A stretch of DNA of 30,152 nucleotides from JAMWZF01 sp041628615. Lineage in GTDB: Bacteria; Pseudomonadota; Alphaproteobacteria; Rhodobacterales; Rhodobacteraceae. Numbering within the stretch: the first letter of the stretch is position 1; every line of letters begins with the position of its first letter. A model generated the notes under the pieces. That model was given only the letters and a program-made list of their open reading frames with translations, was not told the origin of the DNA and did no database searches. The stretch is taken from positions 1 through 30,152 of the forward strand of contig JBFKOW010000020.1 of the NCBI GenBank assembly GCA_041628615.1. The letters are read 5' to 3'. Made by a program: the position numbers and the translations under genes. Shown here one piece after another: positions 1 to 6,288 of the stretch.

Positions 1-407
1 TAGGTGCCGCGGCTGAGGTATTCCTTGATGATGTCGTTCTGCACCGTGCCCTGCAGCGCCGACACGTCCGCCCCCTGCTCCTCGGCCACCGCGATGTAGA
101 GCGCGAGCAGCCAGGGCGCGGTGGCGTTGATCGTCATCGAGGTGTTCATCTGGTCGAGCGGGATCTGGTCGAACAGCGTCCGCATGTCCCCGAGATGCGC
201 CACCGGCACCCCGACCTTGCCGACCTCGCCGCGGGCCAGTTCGTGGTCGCTGTCATAGCCGGTCTGGGTCGGCAGGTCGAAGGCCACGGAAAGCCCGGTC
301 TGCCCCTTGGCGAGGTTGCCCCGGTAGAGCGCGTTGGACGCCCTGGCGGTGGAGTGCCCGGCATAGGTCCGGAACAGCCAGGGGCGGTCTTTCTGCGGTG
401 CGGTCAT
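1..407 (-). CDS. ecm: Ethylmalonyl-CoA mutase, N-terminal part (cut by window edge)
   Basis: The minus strand reads from an ATG at 407 for 135 codons and runs off the left edge, so only the N-terminus is visible. It starts MTAPQKDRPWLFRTYAGHST and continues through SNALYRGNLAKGQTG, SVAFDLPTQTGYDSDH and NTSMTINATAPWL, the substrate-barrel start of B12-dependent acyl-CoA mutases. Classical methylmalonyl-CoA mutase has a long N-terminal extension before this barrel and reads RQYAGFST and DLATHRGYDSDH here. The short start and RTYAGHST with PTQTGYDSDH match the ethylmalonyl-CoA mutase branch. Ecm converts (2R)-ethylmalonyl-CoA to methylsuccinyl-CoA in the cytosol, using adenosylcobalamin, and acts downstream of crotonyl-CoA carboxylase/reductase, which is encoded at 2151-3446. 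The family assignment is from recognised sequence; the B12-binding C-terminus is not in view. Confidence 0.93.
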   Translation of the reverse strand, partial: MTAPQKDRPWLFRTYAGHSTARASNALYRGNLAKGQTGLSVAFDLPTQTGYDSDHELARGEVGKVGVPVAHLGDMRTLFDQIPLDQMNTSMTINATAPWLLALYIAVAEEQGADVSALQGTVQNDIIKEYLSRGT

Positions 408-447
408 GGGCGGGCCTCGCGAATAGAGCGGCGCAACATTATTTCTC

Positions 448-471
448 GAAAGTCTCAGGTAGAGACATTTC
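448..471. promoter_or_regulatory. Imperfect palindrome between ecm and the acyltransferase gene
   Basis: GAAAGTCTC, then AGGTA, then GAGAC-A-TTTC forms an inverted repeat with 9-bp arms interrupted by one extra A. It lies 41 to 64 bases upstream of the ecm start (minus strand) and about 140 bases upstream of the acyltransferase start. The position suits an operator for ecm. The arms are seen directly; the regulatory role is inferred. Confidence 0.35.
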
Positions 472-608
472 CTGTCCCTGTCAATTCGCCGCGCCGCGGC
501 ATTGCACCTGCAGGAGGCGCGGCCGGGCAGCCGGGGCCGGCGACCCTCCCGCGCGCGCCGTCCCGCATCGTCTTTACCGGCGCCGCAATTCCTGCCAGCG
601 TCGCCGGA

Positions 609-2012
609 ATGCTGCAAACCGTCGCCGTTCCGGTCTGGCTCCTGTCGCTCATCGTCGTCTTCGCGGCGGTGACGTTTGCCTCGCATTTCCTGTTTCCCTC
701 GGTCCGCTGGTTCTTCCGCAAGCGCGCCGAACGGGCGGTGGCCCGGCTGAACCAGCGGCTGGCCAAGCCGATCGAGCCGTTCAAGCTCACCCGTCGCTAC
801 GACACGATCCAGCGCCTGATCTACCATCCGGACATCACCAGCGCCGTGCTGGCCGAGGCCCGCGACCGGGGCATTCCCGAGAACGTCGCCTTCCAGACCG
901 CCCGCCGCTATGCCCGCGAGATCGTGCCGCGCTTCTCGGCCTTCGTCTATTTCGGGCTCGGCATCCGGATCGCCCGCTGGCTGAGCCGGTCGCTTTACCG
1001 GATCCGTGTCGGGGCCTTCGACGCGCAGAGCTATGCCGCGGTGGACCGCGAGGCGGCGGTGGTCTTCGTGATGAACCATCGCTCCAACATGGACTACGTT
1101 CTCGTCACCCACCTCGTGTCGCAGACCTCGGCGCTGTCCTACGCGGTGGGCGAATGGGCCCGGGTCTGGCCGCTGTCGGCGCTGATCCGGGCGATGGGGG
1201 CCTACTTCATCCGCCGCCGGTCGCGCGGCCAGCTCTACCGCCGGGTGCTGGCCCGCTACGTGCAGATGGCGCTGGATGGCGGCGACAGCCAGGCGATGTT
1301 CCCGGAGGGCGGGCTGAGCCTCGACGGCCGGCTGGCGCAACCCAAGCTGGGCCTGCTGAGCTACGTCGTCGCCGGGTTCGACCCGGCCCGACGGGACGTG
1401 ATCTTCGTGCCGGTGGCGCTGAACTACGACCGGGTGCTGGAAGACCGGCTGCTGGTGGCGGCGGGGGAGGCCGGCACGCGCCGGTTCCGCGCCCCGCTGC
1501 CTGGCATCGCGAAGAAGGTGGCGCATCACCTGTGGACCCGCCTGCGCGGCCGCTTCGACGGCTTCGGCGAGGCGGTGGTGAGCTTTGGCGCGCCGCTGTC
1601 GCTGACCGGCTGGCAGGAGGGGCGCGACGGCGACCCGACCGAGCCGCTTTCGGCCGAACTGATGGCCCGGATCGCCGCGACGATGCCGGTCCTGCCGGTG
1701 CCGCTGGTGGCAAGGGCGATTCTGGACGGCGCCCGGGGCGCCGCGATCGCCCCGGCGGTGGCCGAGCTGATCGGCCGGGCGGCGGCCCGCGGCGCGCCGG
1801 TCCCCGACCGCGACACCGCGACCATCACCGCCGAGGCGGTGCAGCGGCTGGCCCGGCGCCGGCTGATCGCGGAGGACGGAACCCCGGCAGAGGGGGCCGA
1901 GGCGTTGCTGCGGTTCTACGCCAATTCGATCGCGCATCACCTCGACCCCGACGCGCCGCCGCCGGCGGCCCGCGCGCAGCCCGTCCGGGATGCTGCGCCC
2001 GCAAAGCAATAA
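609..2012 (+). CDS. PlsB-like 1-acyl-glycerol-3-phosphate / glycerol-3-phosphate acyltransferase
   Basis: A 467-residue membrane-associated acyltransferase. Residues about 6-29 form an N-terminal membrane segment. The catalytic HX4D motif is H157-D162 (NHRSNMD), GAYFIRR (197-203) matches motif II, and FPEGG (231-235) matches motif III of the PlsB/PlsC superfamily. It is longer than PlsC (about 250 residues) and shorter than PlsB (about 800). It probably acylates glycerol-3-phosphate or lysophosphatidate at the inner membrane; the acyl acceptor cannot be read from sequence. I chose the ATG at 609 because the frame stays open upstream to 195 but that translation is low-complexity, and 609 begins the hydrophobic anchor. 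It sits between ecm and ccr, as I recall for related Rhodobacteraceae. Its C-terminus (about residues 410-467) is Ala/Pro-rich and probably variable. Confidence 0.88.
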   Translation: MLQTVAVPVWLLSLIVVFAAVTFASHFLFPSVRWFFRKRAERAVARLNQRLAKPIEPFKLTRRYDTIQRLIYHPDITSAVLAEARDRGIPENVAFQTARRYAREIVPRFSAFVYFGLGIRIARWLSRSLYRIRVGAFDAQSYAAVDREAAVVFVMNHRSNMDYVLVTHLVSQTSALSYAVGEWARVWPLSALIRAMGAYFIRRRSRGQLYRRVLARYVQMALDGGDSQAMFPEGGLSLDGRLAQPKLGLLSYVVAGFDPARRDVIFVPVALNYDRVLEDRLLVAAGEAGTRRFRAPLPGIAKKVAHHLWTRLRGRFDGFGEAVVSFGAPLSLTGWQEGRDGDPTEPLSAELMARIAATMPVLPVPLVARAILDGARGAAIAPAVAELIGRAAARGAPVPDRDTATITAEAVQRLARRRLIAEDGTPAEGAEALLRFYANSIAHHLDPDAPPPAARAQPVRDAAPAKQ

Positions 2013-2150
2013 AATTACAAAAACATCCCGATCAGGGTTGCTTTGTTGCGAACGGGATTCTAATTCCTCACTGACGGACCGATTCTGCGGTGCGGCGCGA
2101 TCCGATGCTGCACCGTGACGAAAGGACAGGACCCAGTGGCGGAGGGACGC

Positions 2151-3446
2151 ATGGCACTCGATCAGAACACCCCGATGGCGGCCTACGAGGCGCCCGAGAA
2201 GGACCTTTACGAGATGGGAGAGATCCCGCCGATGGGATACGTCCCGCGGCAGATGTATGCCTGGGCGATCCGCCGCGAGCGCCACGGCGAACCCGATACC
2301 GCGATGCAGGTCGAGGTGGTCGACGTCCCGCAGCTCGACAGCCATGACGTGCTGGTCCTGGTGATGGCCGCCGGGGTCAACTACAACGGCGTCTGGGCCG
2401 CTCTCGGACAGCCGATCTCGCCCTTCGACGGCCACCGACAGCCCTACCACATCGCCGGTTCCGACGCCGCCGGCATCGTCTGGGCGGTGGGCGACAAGGT
2501 GAAGCGCTGGAAGATCGGCGACGAGGTGGTGATCCACTGCAACCAGGACGACGGCGACGACGAGGAATGCAACGGCGGCGACCCGATGTATTCGCCCAGC
2601 CAGCGGATCTGGGGCTACGAGACCCCGGACGGGTCCTTCGCCCAGTTCACCCGGGTCCAGTCGCAGCAGCTGATGCCGCGGCCCAAGCACCTGACCTGGG
2701 AGGAAAGCGCCTGCTACACGCTGACGCTTGCCACCGCCTACCGGATGCTGTTCGGCCACGAGCCGCATGACCTGAAGCCCGGTCAGAACGTGCTGGTCTG
2801 GGGCGCGTCGGGCGGTCTCGGCTCCTACGCGATCCAGCTCATCAACACCGCGGGCGCCAACGCCATCGGCGTGATCTCGGACGAGGACAAGCGCGACTTC
2901 GTGATGGGCCTCGGCGCCAAGGGCGTCATCAACCGGAAGGACTTCGACTGCTGGGGCCAGCTGCCGAAGGTGAACACCCCGGAATATGCCCGGTGGTTCG
3001 CCGAGGCGCGCAAGTTCGGCAAGGCGATCTGGGACATCACCGGCAAGGGCGTGAACGTGGACATGGTGTTCGAGCACCCGGGCGAGAGCACCTTCCCGGT
3101 GTCGACCTTCGTGGTGAAGAAAGGCGGCATGGTGGTGATCTGCGCCGGCACGACCGGCTTCAACTGCACCTTCGATGTCCGTTACATGTGGATGCACCAG
3201 AAGCGCCTGCAGGGCAGCCACTTCGCCCATCTCAAGCAGGCCAGCGCGGCGAACAAGCTGATGCTGGAGCGGCGGCTCGATCCCTGCATGTCCGAGGTGT
3301 TCCCGTGGAGCGACCTGCCCGAGGCGCACATGAAGATGCGGCGCAACGAGCACAAGCCGGGGAACATGTCGGTCCTGGTGCAGTCGCCGCGGGTCGGGCT
3401 GCGGACGCTGGAGGACGTGCTGGACCAGGGGCCGACATCCAGCTGA
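2151..3446 (+). CDS. ccr: Crotonyl-CoA carboxylase/reductase
   Basis: This 431-residue protein is a medium-chain dehydrogenase/reductase that reductively carboxylates crotonyl-CoA to (2S)-ethylmalonyl-CoA with NADPH and CO2, the defining step of the ethylmalonyl-CoA pathway. Diagnostic stretches are YAWAIRRERHGEPDTAMQ near residue 40, GVNYNG (75-80), the IHCNQDDGDDEECNGGDPM insert, and the cofactor-binding GASGGLG (218-224). Length and sequence track the Rhodobacter enzyme (about 430 residues) closely. A GTG at 2115 is in frame, but the ATG at 2151 (MALDQNT) matches the known family N-terminus and is preceded by GGAGGG at 2141-2146. It forms a functional pair with ecm at the left edge, although the two are transcribed in opposite directions. 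A hairpin at 3479-3508 follows the stop. Confidence 0.97.
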   Translation: MALDQNTPMAAYEAPEKDLYEMGEIPPMGYVPRQMYAWAIRRERHGEPDTAMQVEVVDVPQLDSHDVLVLVMAAGVNYNGVWAALGQPISPFDGHRQPYHIAGSDAAGIVWAVGDKVKRWKIGDEVVIHCNQDDGDDEECNGGDPMYSPSQRIWGYETPDGSFAQFTRVQSQQLMPRPKHLTWEESACYTLTLATAYRMLFGHEPHDLKPGQNVLVWGASGGLGSYAIQLINTAGANAIGVISDEDKRDFVMGLGAKGVINRKDFDCWGQLPKVNTPEYARWFAEARKFGKAIWDITGKGVNVDMVFEHPGESTFPVSTFVVKKGGMVVICAGTTGFNCTFDVRYMWMHQKRLQGSHFAHLKQASAANKLMLERRLDPCMSEVFPWSDLPEAHMKMRRNEHKPGNMSVLVQSPRVGLRTLEDVLDQGPTSS

Positions 3447-3478
3447 CCCGGCCCCCGCACGGCCGCCATCGAGACGCC

Positions 3479-3508
3479 GTCGCCCGGTTCCGGACAGGAC
3501 CGGGCGAC
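3479..3508 (+). terminator. Hairpin terminator after ccr
   Basis: A perfect 10-bp stem, GTCGCCCGGT and ACCGGGCGAC, encloses a 10-base loop 32 bases after the ccr stop. The following bases (AGTTCGTTTCGG) are only moderately T-rich, as is common in high-GC genomes. Confidence 0.6.
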
Positions 3509-3647
3509 AGTTCGTTTCGGATGCGGAAACAGTCCCGTCGCGGCGGCGGGCGCGTCCGACCGGACCGTCGCCGAACAGAAAAAATGACTTGATTACAGAC
3601 GTGTATCGCGGACAGACTTGGACCTGTGTCCATTCTGAAGGGTAACC

Positions 3648-4322
3648 ATGCACATGTTCTCGACTATCCGACTCGGGGTCGCCGCCGCGGCCCTTTTCCT
3701 TGTCTCGGTCCTGCCGGCGGCAGCGGCGACCTTTACCTTCTCCATCGGGAATTCCACCGGCGGCCCCGCGCGCTATGACGTGGAATTGGCCATGACGGTC
3801 GATCCCGGAACGGGCGGTCTCGTCAACCGGACCTTCTTCGCCACCGACATCACCCGGCTGGAATACAGCTGGCGAACGAGCCTGACCGCGACAAGCCGCA
3901 GCTCTTACGGCCTTGGCATCACCGATACGCTGCGGAGCAACCTCCGGTCCGGGCCGCTCAGCTTCATCACCACTGACGGCGCGGGGCGCGGGACCCTCGG
4001 ACTGAAGGCGACCGGGACGTTTTCGCGCGTCTACTTCCAGGAGACGTTCAACGCCTCGACCTTCCCGTGGATCGAAGTCCAGCAGGGCGGCAACGACAGC
4101 GGTCAGGATTTCGTCCTGTTCCAGTGGCGCTTCGGGTCGACCAACTACATGCAGATCAATCCGACGACCGATGTCAGCTACCTGTCCCGGGAAAGCTATC
4201 CCGCGGACGGAAATCCGGGCGAACAGGATCCAGGCGTCGTTCCCCTGCCGGCGTCGGTTCTCGGGCTGGTCTCGGGGCTCGGTCTTCTGGGCCTCGCGTC
4301 GCGGCGCCGTCGCCAGGCCTGA
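3648..4322 (+). CDS. Secreted VPLPA-CTERM sorting-domain protein
   Basis: A 224-residue exported protein of unknown function. Residues 1 to about 26 form a signal peptide ending in a run of alanines (LPAAAA). The middle is a Ser/Thr/Gly-rich, beta-like region with no enzyme motif I recognise. The C-terminus (198-224) reads VPLPAS, a hydrophobic helix (VLGLVSGLGLLGLAS), then RRRRQA. This tripartite tail is the VPLPA-CTERM variant of PEP-CTERM signals, which in other bacteria are processed by exosortase-type enzymes and are often linked to exopolysaccharide or biofilm. No exosortase gene is in this window. The ATG at 3648 follows GAAGGG at 3637-3642. It is monocistronic by position, between the ccr terminator and the quorum-sensing genes. 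The sorting signal is seen directly; any role in aggregation is inferred. Confidence 0.8.
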   Translation: MHMFSTIRLGVAAAALFLVSVLPAAAATFTFSIGNSTGGPARYDVELAMTVDPGTGGLVNRTFFATDITRLEYSWRTSLTATSRSSYGLGITDTLRSNLRSGPLSFITTDGAGRGTLGLKATGTFSRVYFQETFNASTFPWIEVQQGGNDSGQDFVLFQWRFGSTNYMQINPTTDVSYLSRESYPADGNPGEQDPGVVPLPASVLGLVSGLGLLGLASRRRRQA

Positions 4323-4343
4323 AACGGCGGGTTGCCGGGCCCG

Positions 4344-4363
4344 CTGTCAGAAAATGCTGACAG
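4344..4363. promoter_or_regulatory. Perfect inverted repeat upstream of the luxR unit
   Basis: CTGTCAG and CTGACAG are exact reverse complements separated by AAAATG. The element is 20 bp, the length of typical lux boxes, with outer CT and AG dinucleotides. It lies 21 bases after the VPLPA-CTERM stop and about 78 bp before the inferred transcription start of the luxR unit. A terminator for the upstream gene is possible, but no T-run follows. An operator for the AHL receptor is the alternative; the arms are seen, the role is inferred. Confidence 0.45.
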
Positions 4364-4396
4364 GTCCGGAAAGCCATGTTACAACCGAGACGCGAG

Positions 4397-4425
4397 TTGG
4401 CGACAATTCGCGTCCTCGCTATTTC
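4397..4425 (+). promoter_or_regulatory. Candidate promoter for the small ORF and luxR
   Basis: TTGGCG (4397-4402) and TATTTC (4420-4425) are separated by 17 bases, resembling a sigma-70 type promoter. It lies about 100 bases before the small ORF start and downstream of the 4344-4363 palindrome. The leader downstream carries two GTTAAC sites (4453-4458 and 4501-4506). Confidence 0.35.
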
Positions 4426-4525
4426 TGGGGGGATGGAATCCGCGAATATCCCGTTAACCCGGGGCGTGCTAGGTTCAGGAGTTATCCGAAGACCCTCTTC
4501 GTTAACCCTTCACGGAGTGCTGCCC

Positions 4526-4732
4526 ATGGGACATGACTGGATCGTAAGCGTGCTTTCTGACCTCCGGACCTACGCAGAGCAGAACGGCCTGCCGTCGCTT
4601 GCTGGGCAACTCGCCGATACCGCTCTCGTGGCCAGGGCCGAAATCGCCAACCAGACGGATGGGAGGACGGGGAAGGCACATGGAGAACGGGCACAGTCTG
4701 GATACGTTCCTAGAGAGGTTGGAGCACGCTGA
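4526..4732 (+). CDS. Small conserved-looking protein overlapping the luxR start
   Basis: A 68-residue reading frame starting MGHDWIVSVLSDLRTYAEQN and continuing GLPSLAGQLADTALVARAEI, a probable helical hairpin, followed by a polar tail without clear structure. GGAG at 4514-4517 gives a good ribosome site 8 bases before the ATG. I recall short proteins of this kind (DWI..VL.DL...A..NGL..LA) near luxR genes in related bacteria, which supports its being real, but I cannot verify conservation here. Its last 53 bases overlap the luxR coding sequence in another frame, so the tail may be constrained by luxR rather than by its own function. The overlap suggests translational coupling to luxR. Function unknown; a role in tuning the receptor would be speculation. 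Confidence 0.65.
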   Translation: MGHDWIVSVLSDLRTYAEQNGLPSLAGQLADTALVARAEIANQTDGRTGKAHGERAQSGYVPREVGAR

Positions 4733-5489
4733 GCGGCTGGAGGATCTGCAGGACCTGATCGTCCTGCTTCGCGACCACTACGGCGTCGATCACGCGGTCT
4801 ATCACTGGGTCAGCGCCGACGGTCAGCAATACGGATGCGGCACCTACAGCCGGGAATGGTGCATCCGCTACGTCGTCGAGGACTATCTCCGCGTGGATCC
4901 CGTGGTTCTCGGCTGTTTCCAGAGGTTTCACCCCGTGGACTGGAAGATGCTCGACTGGTCGACCAAGGCGGCCCGCGCGTTCCAGGCCGACGCGCAGGAA
5001 CACGGCGTCGGCAACCAGGGCTACTCGATCCCGGTGCGCGGTCCGAACGGGCAGTTCGCCCTGTTCTCGGTGTCGCATGCCGCGACCGACGCCGAATGGG
5101 CGGCGTTCACCGAATCGCATCGGCGCGACCTGATCCTCGTGGCGCATTACTTCAACCAGAAGGCGCTCGAACTGGCCGGCGGCCGCACCCCGGAACCGGC
5201 CAAGCCGCTCAGCCCCCGGGAAGTGGACGCGCTGACCTTCCTCGCCATGGGCTATGGCCGCAGCCAGGTCGCCGACATGCTGCGGATCTCGGAGCACACC
5301 TTGCGCGCCTACATCGAAAGCGCCCGCTTCAAGCTCGGCGCGCTGAACACGATCCACGCGGTGGCCAAGGCGCTGGCCGAGGGCCGCATCGTCGTCGGCG
5401 GCGCGAAACGGGCGGCCGACGGCGCCTGGCCGGGGCTCCAGGCCTCGGACGTGGAACGCGACCCGGCCACCCACGCGGCGGCGAACTGA
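4680..5489 (+). CDS. LuxR-family AHL-responsive transcriptional regulator
   Basis: A 269-residue two-domain regulator. The N-terminal autoinducer-binding domain (about 25-165) carries W60, Y64, D73-P74 and W88, which line up with the conserved W57, Y61, D70-P71 and W85 of LuxR/TraR receptors, and G114 matches G113. The C-terminal GerE helix-turn-helix (about 176-235) begins LSPREVDALTFLAMGYG and includes ISEHTLRAYIESARFKLG. About 30 extra residues follow the DNA-binding domain. I chose the ATG at 4680 (MENGHS), preceded by GGAAGG at 4671-4676; an in-frame ATG at 4659 would add seven residues. The gene precedes the AHL synthase by 105 bases in the same direction, which makes it the likely cognate receptor. 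The ligand and whether it activates or represses cannot be deduced. Confidence 0.92.
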   Translation: MENGHSLDTFLERLEHAERLEDLQDLIVLLRDHYGVDHAVYHWVSADGQQYGCGTYSREWCIRYVVEDYLRVDPVVLGCFQRFHPVDWKMLDWSTKAARAFQADAQEHGVGNQGYSIPVRGPNGQFALFSVSHAATDAEWAAFTESHRRDLILVAHYFNQKALELAGGRTPEPAKPLSPREVDALTFLAMGYGRSQVADMLRISEHTLRAYIESARFKLGALNTIHAVAKALAEGRIVVGGAKRAADGAWPGLQASDVERDPATHAAAN

Positions 5490-5495
5490 GCGGGT

Positions 5496-5547
5496 CGTTA
5501 ACGCCTCCGCAATCCTGAAACGGTGGGCCAAATCCGCCGTTAACCAT
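5496..5547 (+). promoter_or_regulatory. Paired GTTAAC sites, one a CtrA-type half-site, before luxI
   Basis: The luxR-luxI gap holds the 8-bp palindrome CGTTAACG (5496-5503) and, 42 bases further on, GTTAACCAT (5539-5547). TTAACCAT (5540-5547) matches the half-site reported for the response regulator CtrA in alphaproteobacteria. It lies 48 bases before the luxI start, in the promoter zone. The motif is seen; CtrA binding is inferred. Confidence 0.45.
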
Positions 5548-5594
5548 TGTCGTGCAACTTCAAGCCATATCGGATGGCGGCAAGGAGAGCGGCG

Positions 5595-6233
5595 ATGCTG
5601 CGCTACATCTACGCGGACGAGCTTCACAGGTTTCCCGGACTGGCGGACGGCATGTTCCGCGACAGGGCCGACCAGTTCCGCACCCGGCTGGGCTGGGACG
5701 TGACGGTCGATGACCGGGGCCACGAGCGGGACGCTTACGACGACCTCAACCCCCTCTACGTCATCTGGCAGCGCGCCGATGGCAGCCACGGCGGGTCGAT
5801 GCGGTTCCTGCCCACCACCGGCCGGACCATGGTGAACGAGCATTTCGTCCACCTGTCCCACGGCGTCGAGTTCCGATCGCCGCTGATCTGGGAATGCACC
5901 CGGTTCTGCCTGGCCCGGGGCTCGGAGCCGCGTGTGGCGGGGGCGCTCATGGTGGCCTGCGGAGAGCTGATGAAGGGCTTCGCGCTGACCAATCTCGTCG
6001 GCGTGTTCGACGCCCGGATGGTCCGGATCTACCAGCGGATCGGCGCCTCGCCCGAGGTCATGGGCTCGACCGGGACCGGCCGCGGACAGATCAGCGTCGG
6101 GCTGTGGTCCTATGCCGCCGCCGACCGGGCCAAGGTCTTTGCCCGCGCCGAACTGGACCTGATCGTGTCGGAGTCATGGTTCGCCGCCGCCTTCGGCCAG
6201 CCGTTCCACGCCGAAGAGCGCAAGTGCGCCTGA
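5595..6233 (+). CDS. LuxI-family acyl-homoserine-lactone synthase
   Basis: A 212-residue autoinducer synthase that makes N-acyl-homoserine lactone from S-adenosylmethionine and an acyl carrier, in the cytosol. The family's invariant residues are present: R24, F28, W34, acidic D46 and D49/D50, R70 (SMRFLPTTG), E100 and R103 (WECTRF). Length is normal for the family. I chose the ATG at 5595, preceded by AAGGAG at 5582-5587; in-frame starts upstream lack a comparable site and do not match the family N-terminus (MLRYIYADEL). Acyl chain length cannot be read reliably from sequence, though related roseobacters often make long-chain AHLs. The gene follows its likely receptor and is closed by a strong hairpin at 6244-6270. 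CtrA-type sites in its promoter region suggest a second input besides AHL. Confidence 0.95.
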   Translation: MLRYIYADELHRFPGLADGMFRDRADQFRTRLGWDVTVDDRGHERDAYDDLNPLYVIWQRADGSHGGSMRFLPTTGRTMVNEHFVHLSHGVEFRSPLIWECTRFCLARGSEPRVAGALMVACGELMKGFALTNLVGVFDARMVRIYQRIGASPEVMGSTGTGRGQISVGLWSYAAADRAKVFARAELDLIVSESWFAAAFGQPFHAEERKCA

Positions 6234-6243
6234 CCCGGCCAGC

Positions 6244-6270
6244 CGCCGGCGCCTAGACCGGGCGCCGGCG
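6244..6270 (+). terminator. Hairpin terminator after luxI
   Basis: A perfect 10-bp stem, CGCCGGCGCC and GGCGCCGGCG, encloses a 7-base loop 10 bases after the luxI stop. It is followed by CTATTCTA rather than a long T-run. Confidence 0.6.
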
Positions 6271-6288
6271 CTATTCTAGAACCCGGCC

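Noticed and set aside
1..407. Methylmalonyl-CoA mutase instead of ethylmalonyl-CoA mutase
   Set aside because: The N-terminus is too short and reads RTYAGHST and PTQTGYDSDH, unlike the RQYAGFST and DLATHRGYDSDH of methylmalonyl-CoA mutase. The ccr gene nearby also supports Ecm.
195..608. N-terminal extension of the acyltransferase up to 195
   Set aside because: The extra 138 residues are Arg/Gly/Pro-rich, overlap the ecm start on the other strand, and lie before a clear membrane anchor at 609.
2115..2150. GTG start for ccr at 2115
   Set aside because: The extra 12 residues do not match the family, and GGAGGG sits just before the ATG at 2151.
4710..5861. 383-codon antisense frame across luxR and luxI
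   Set aside because: It is the shadow of two recognised genes; its translation is His/Arg/Val-rich with no family motif.
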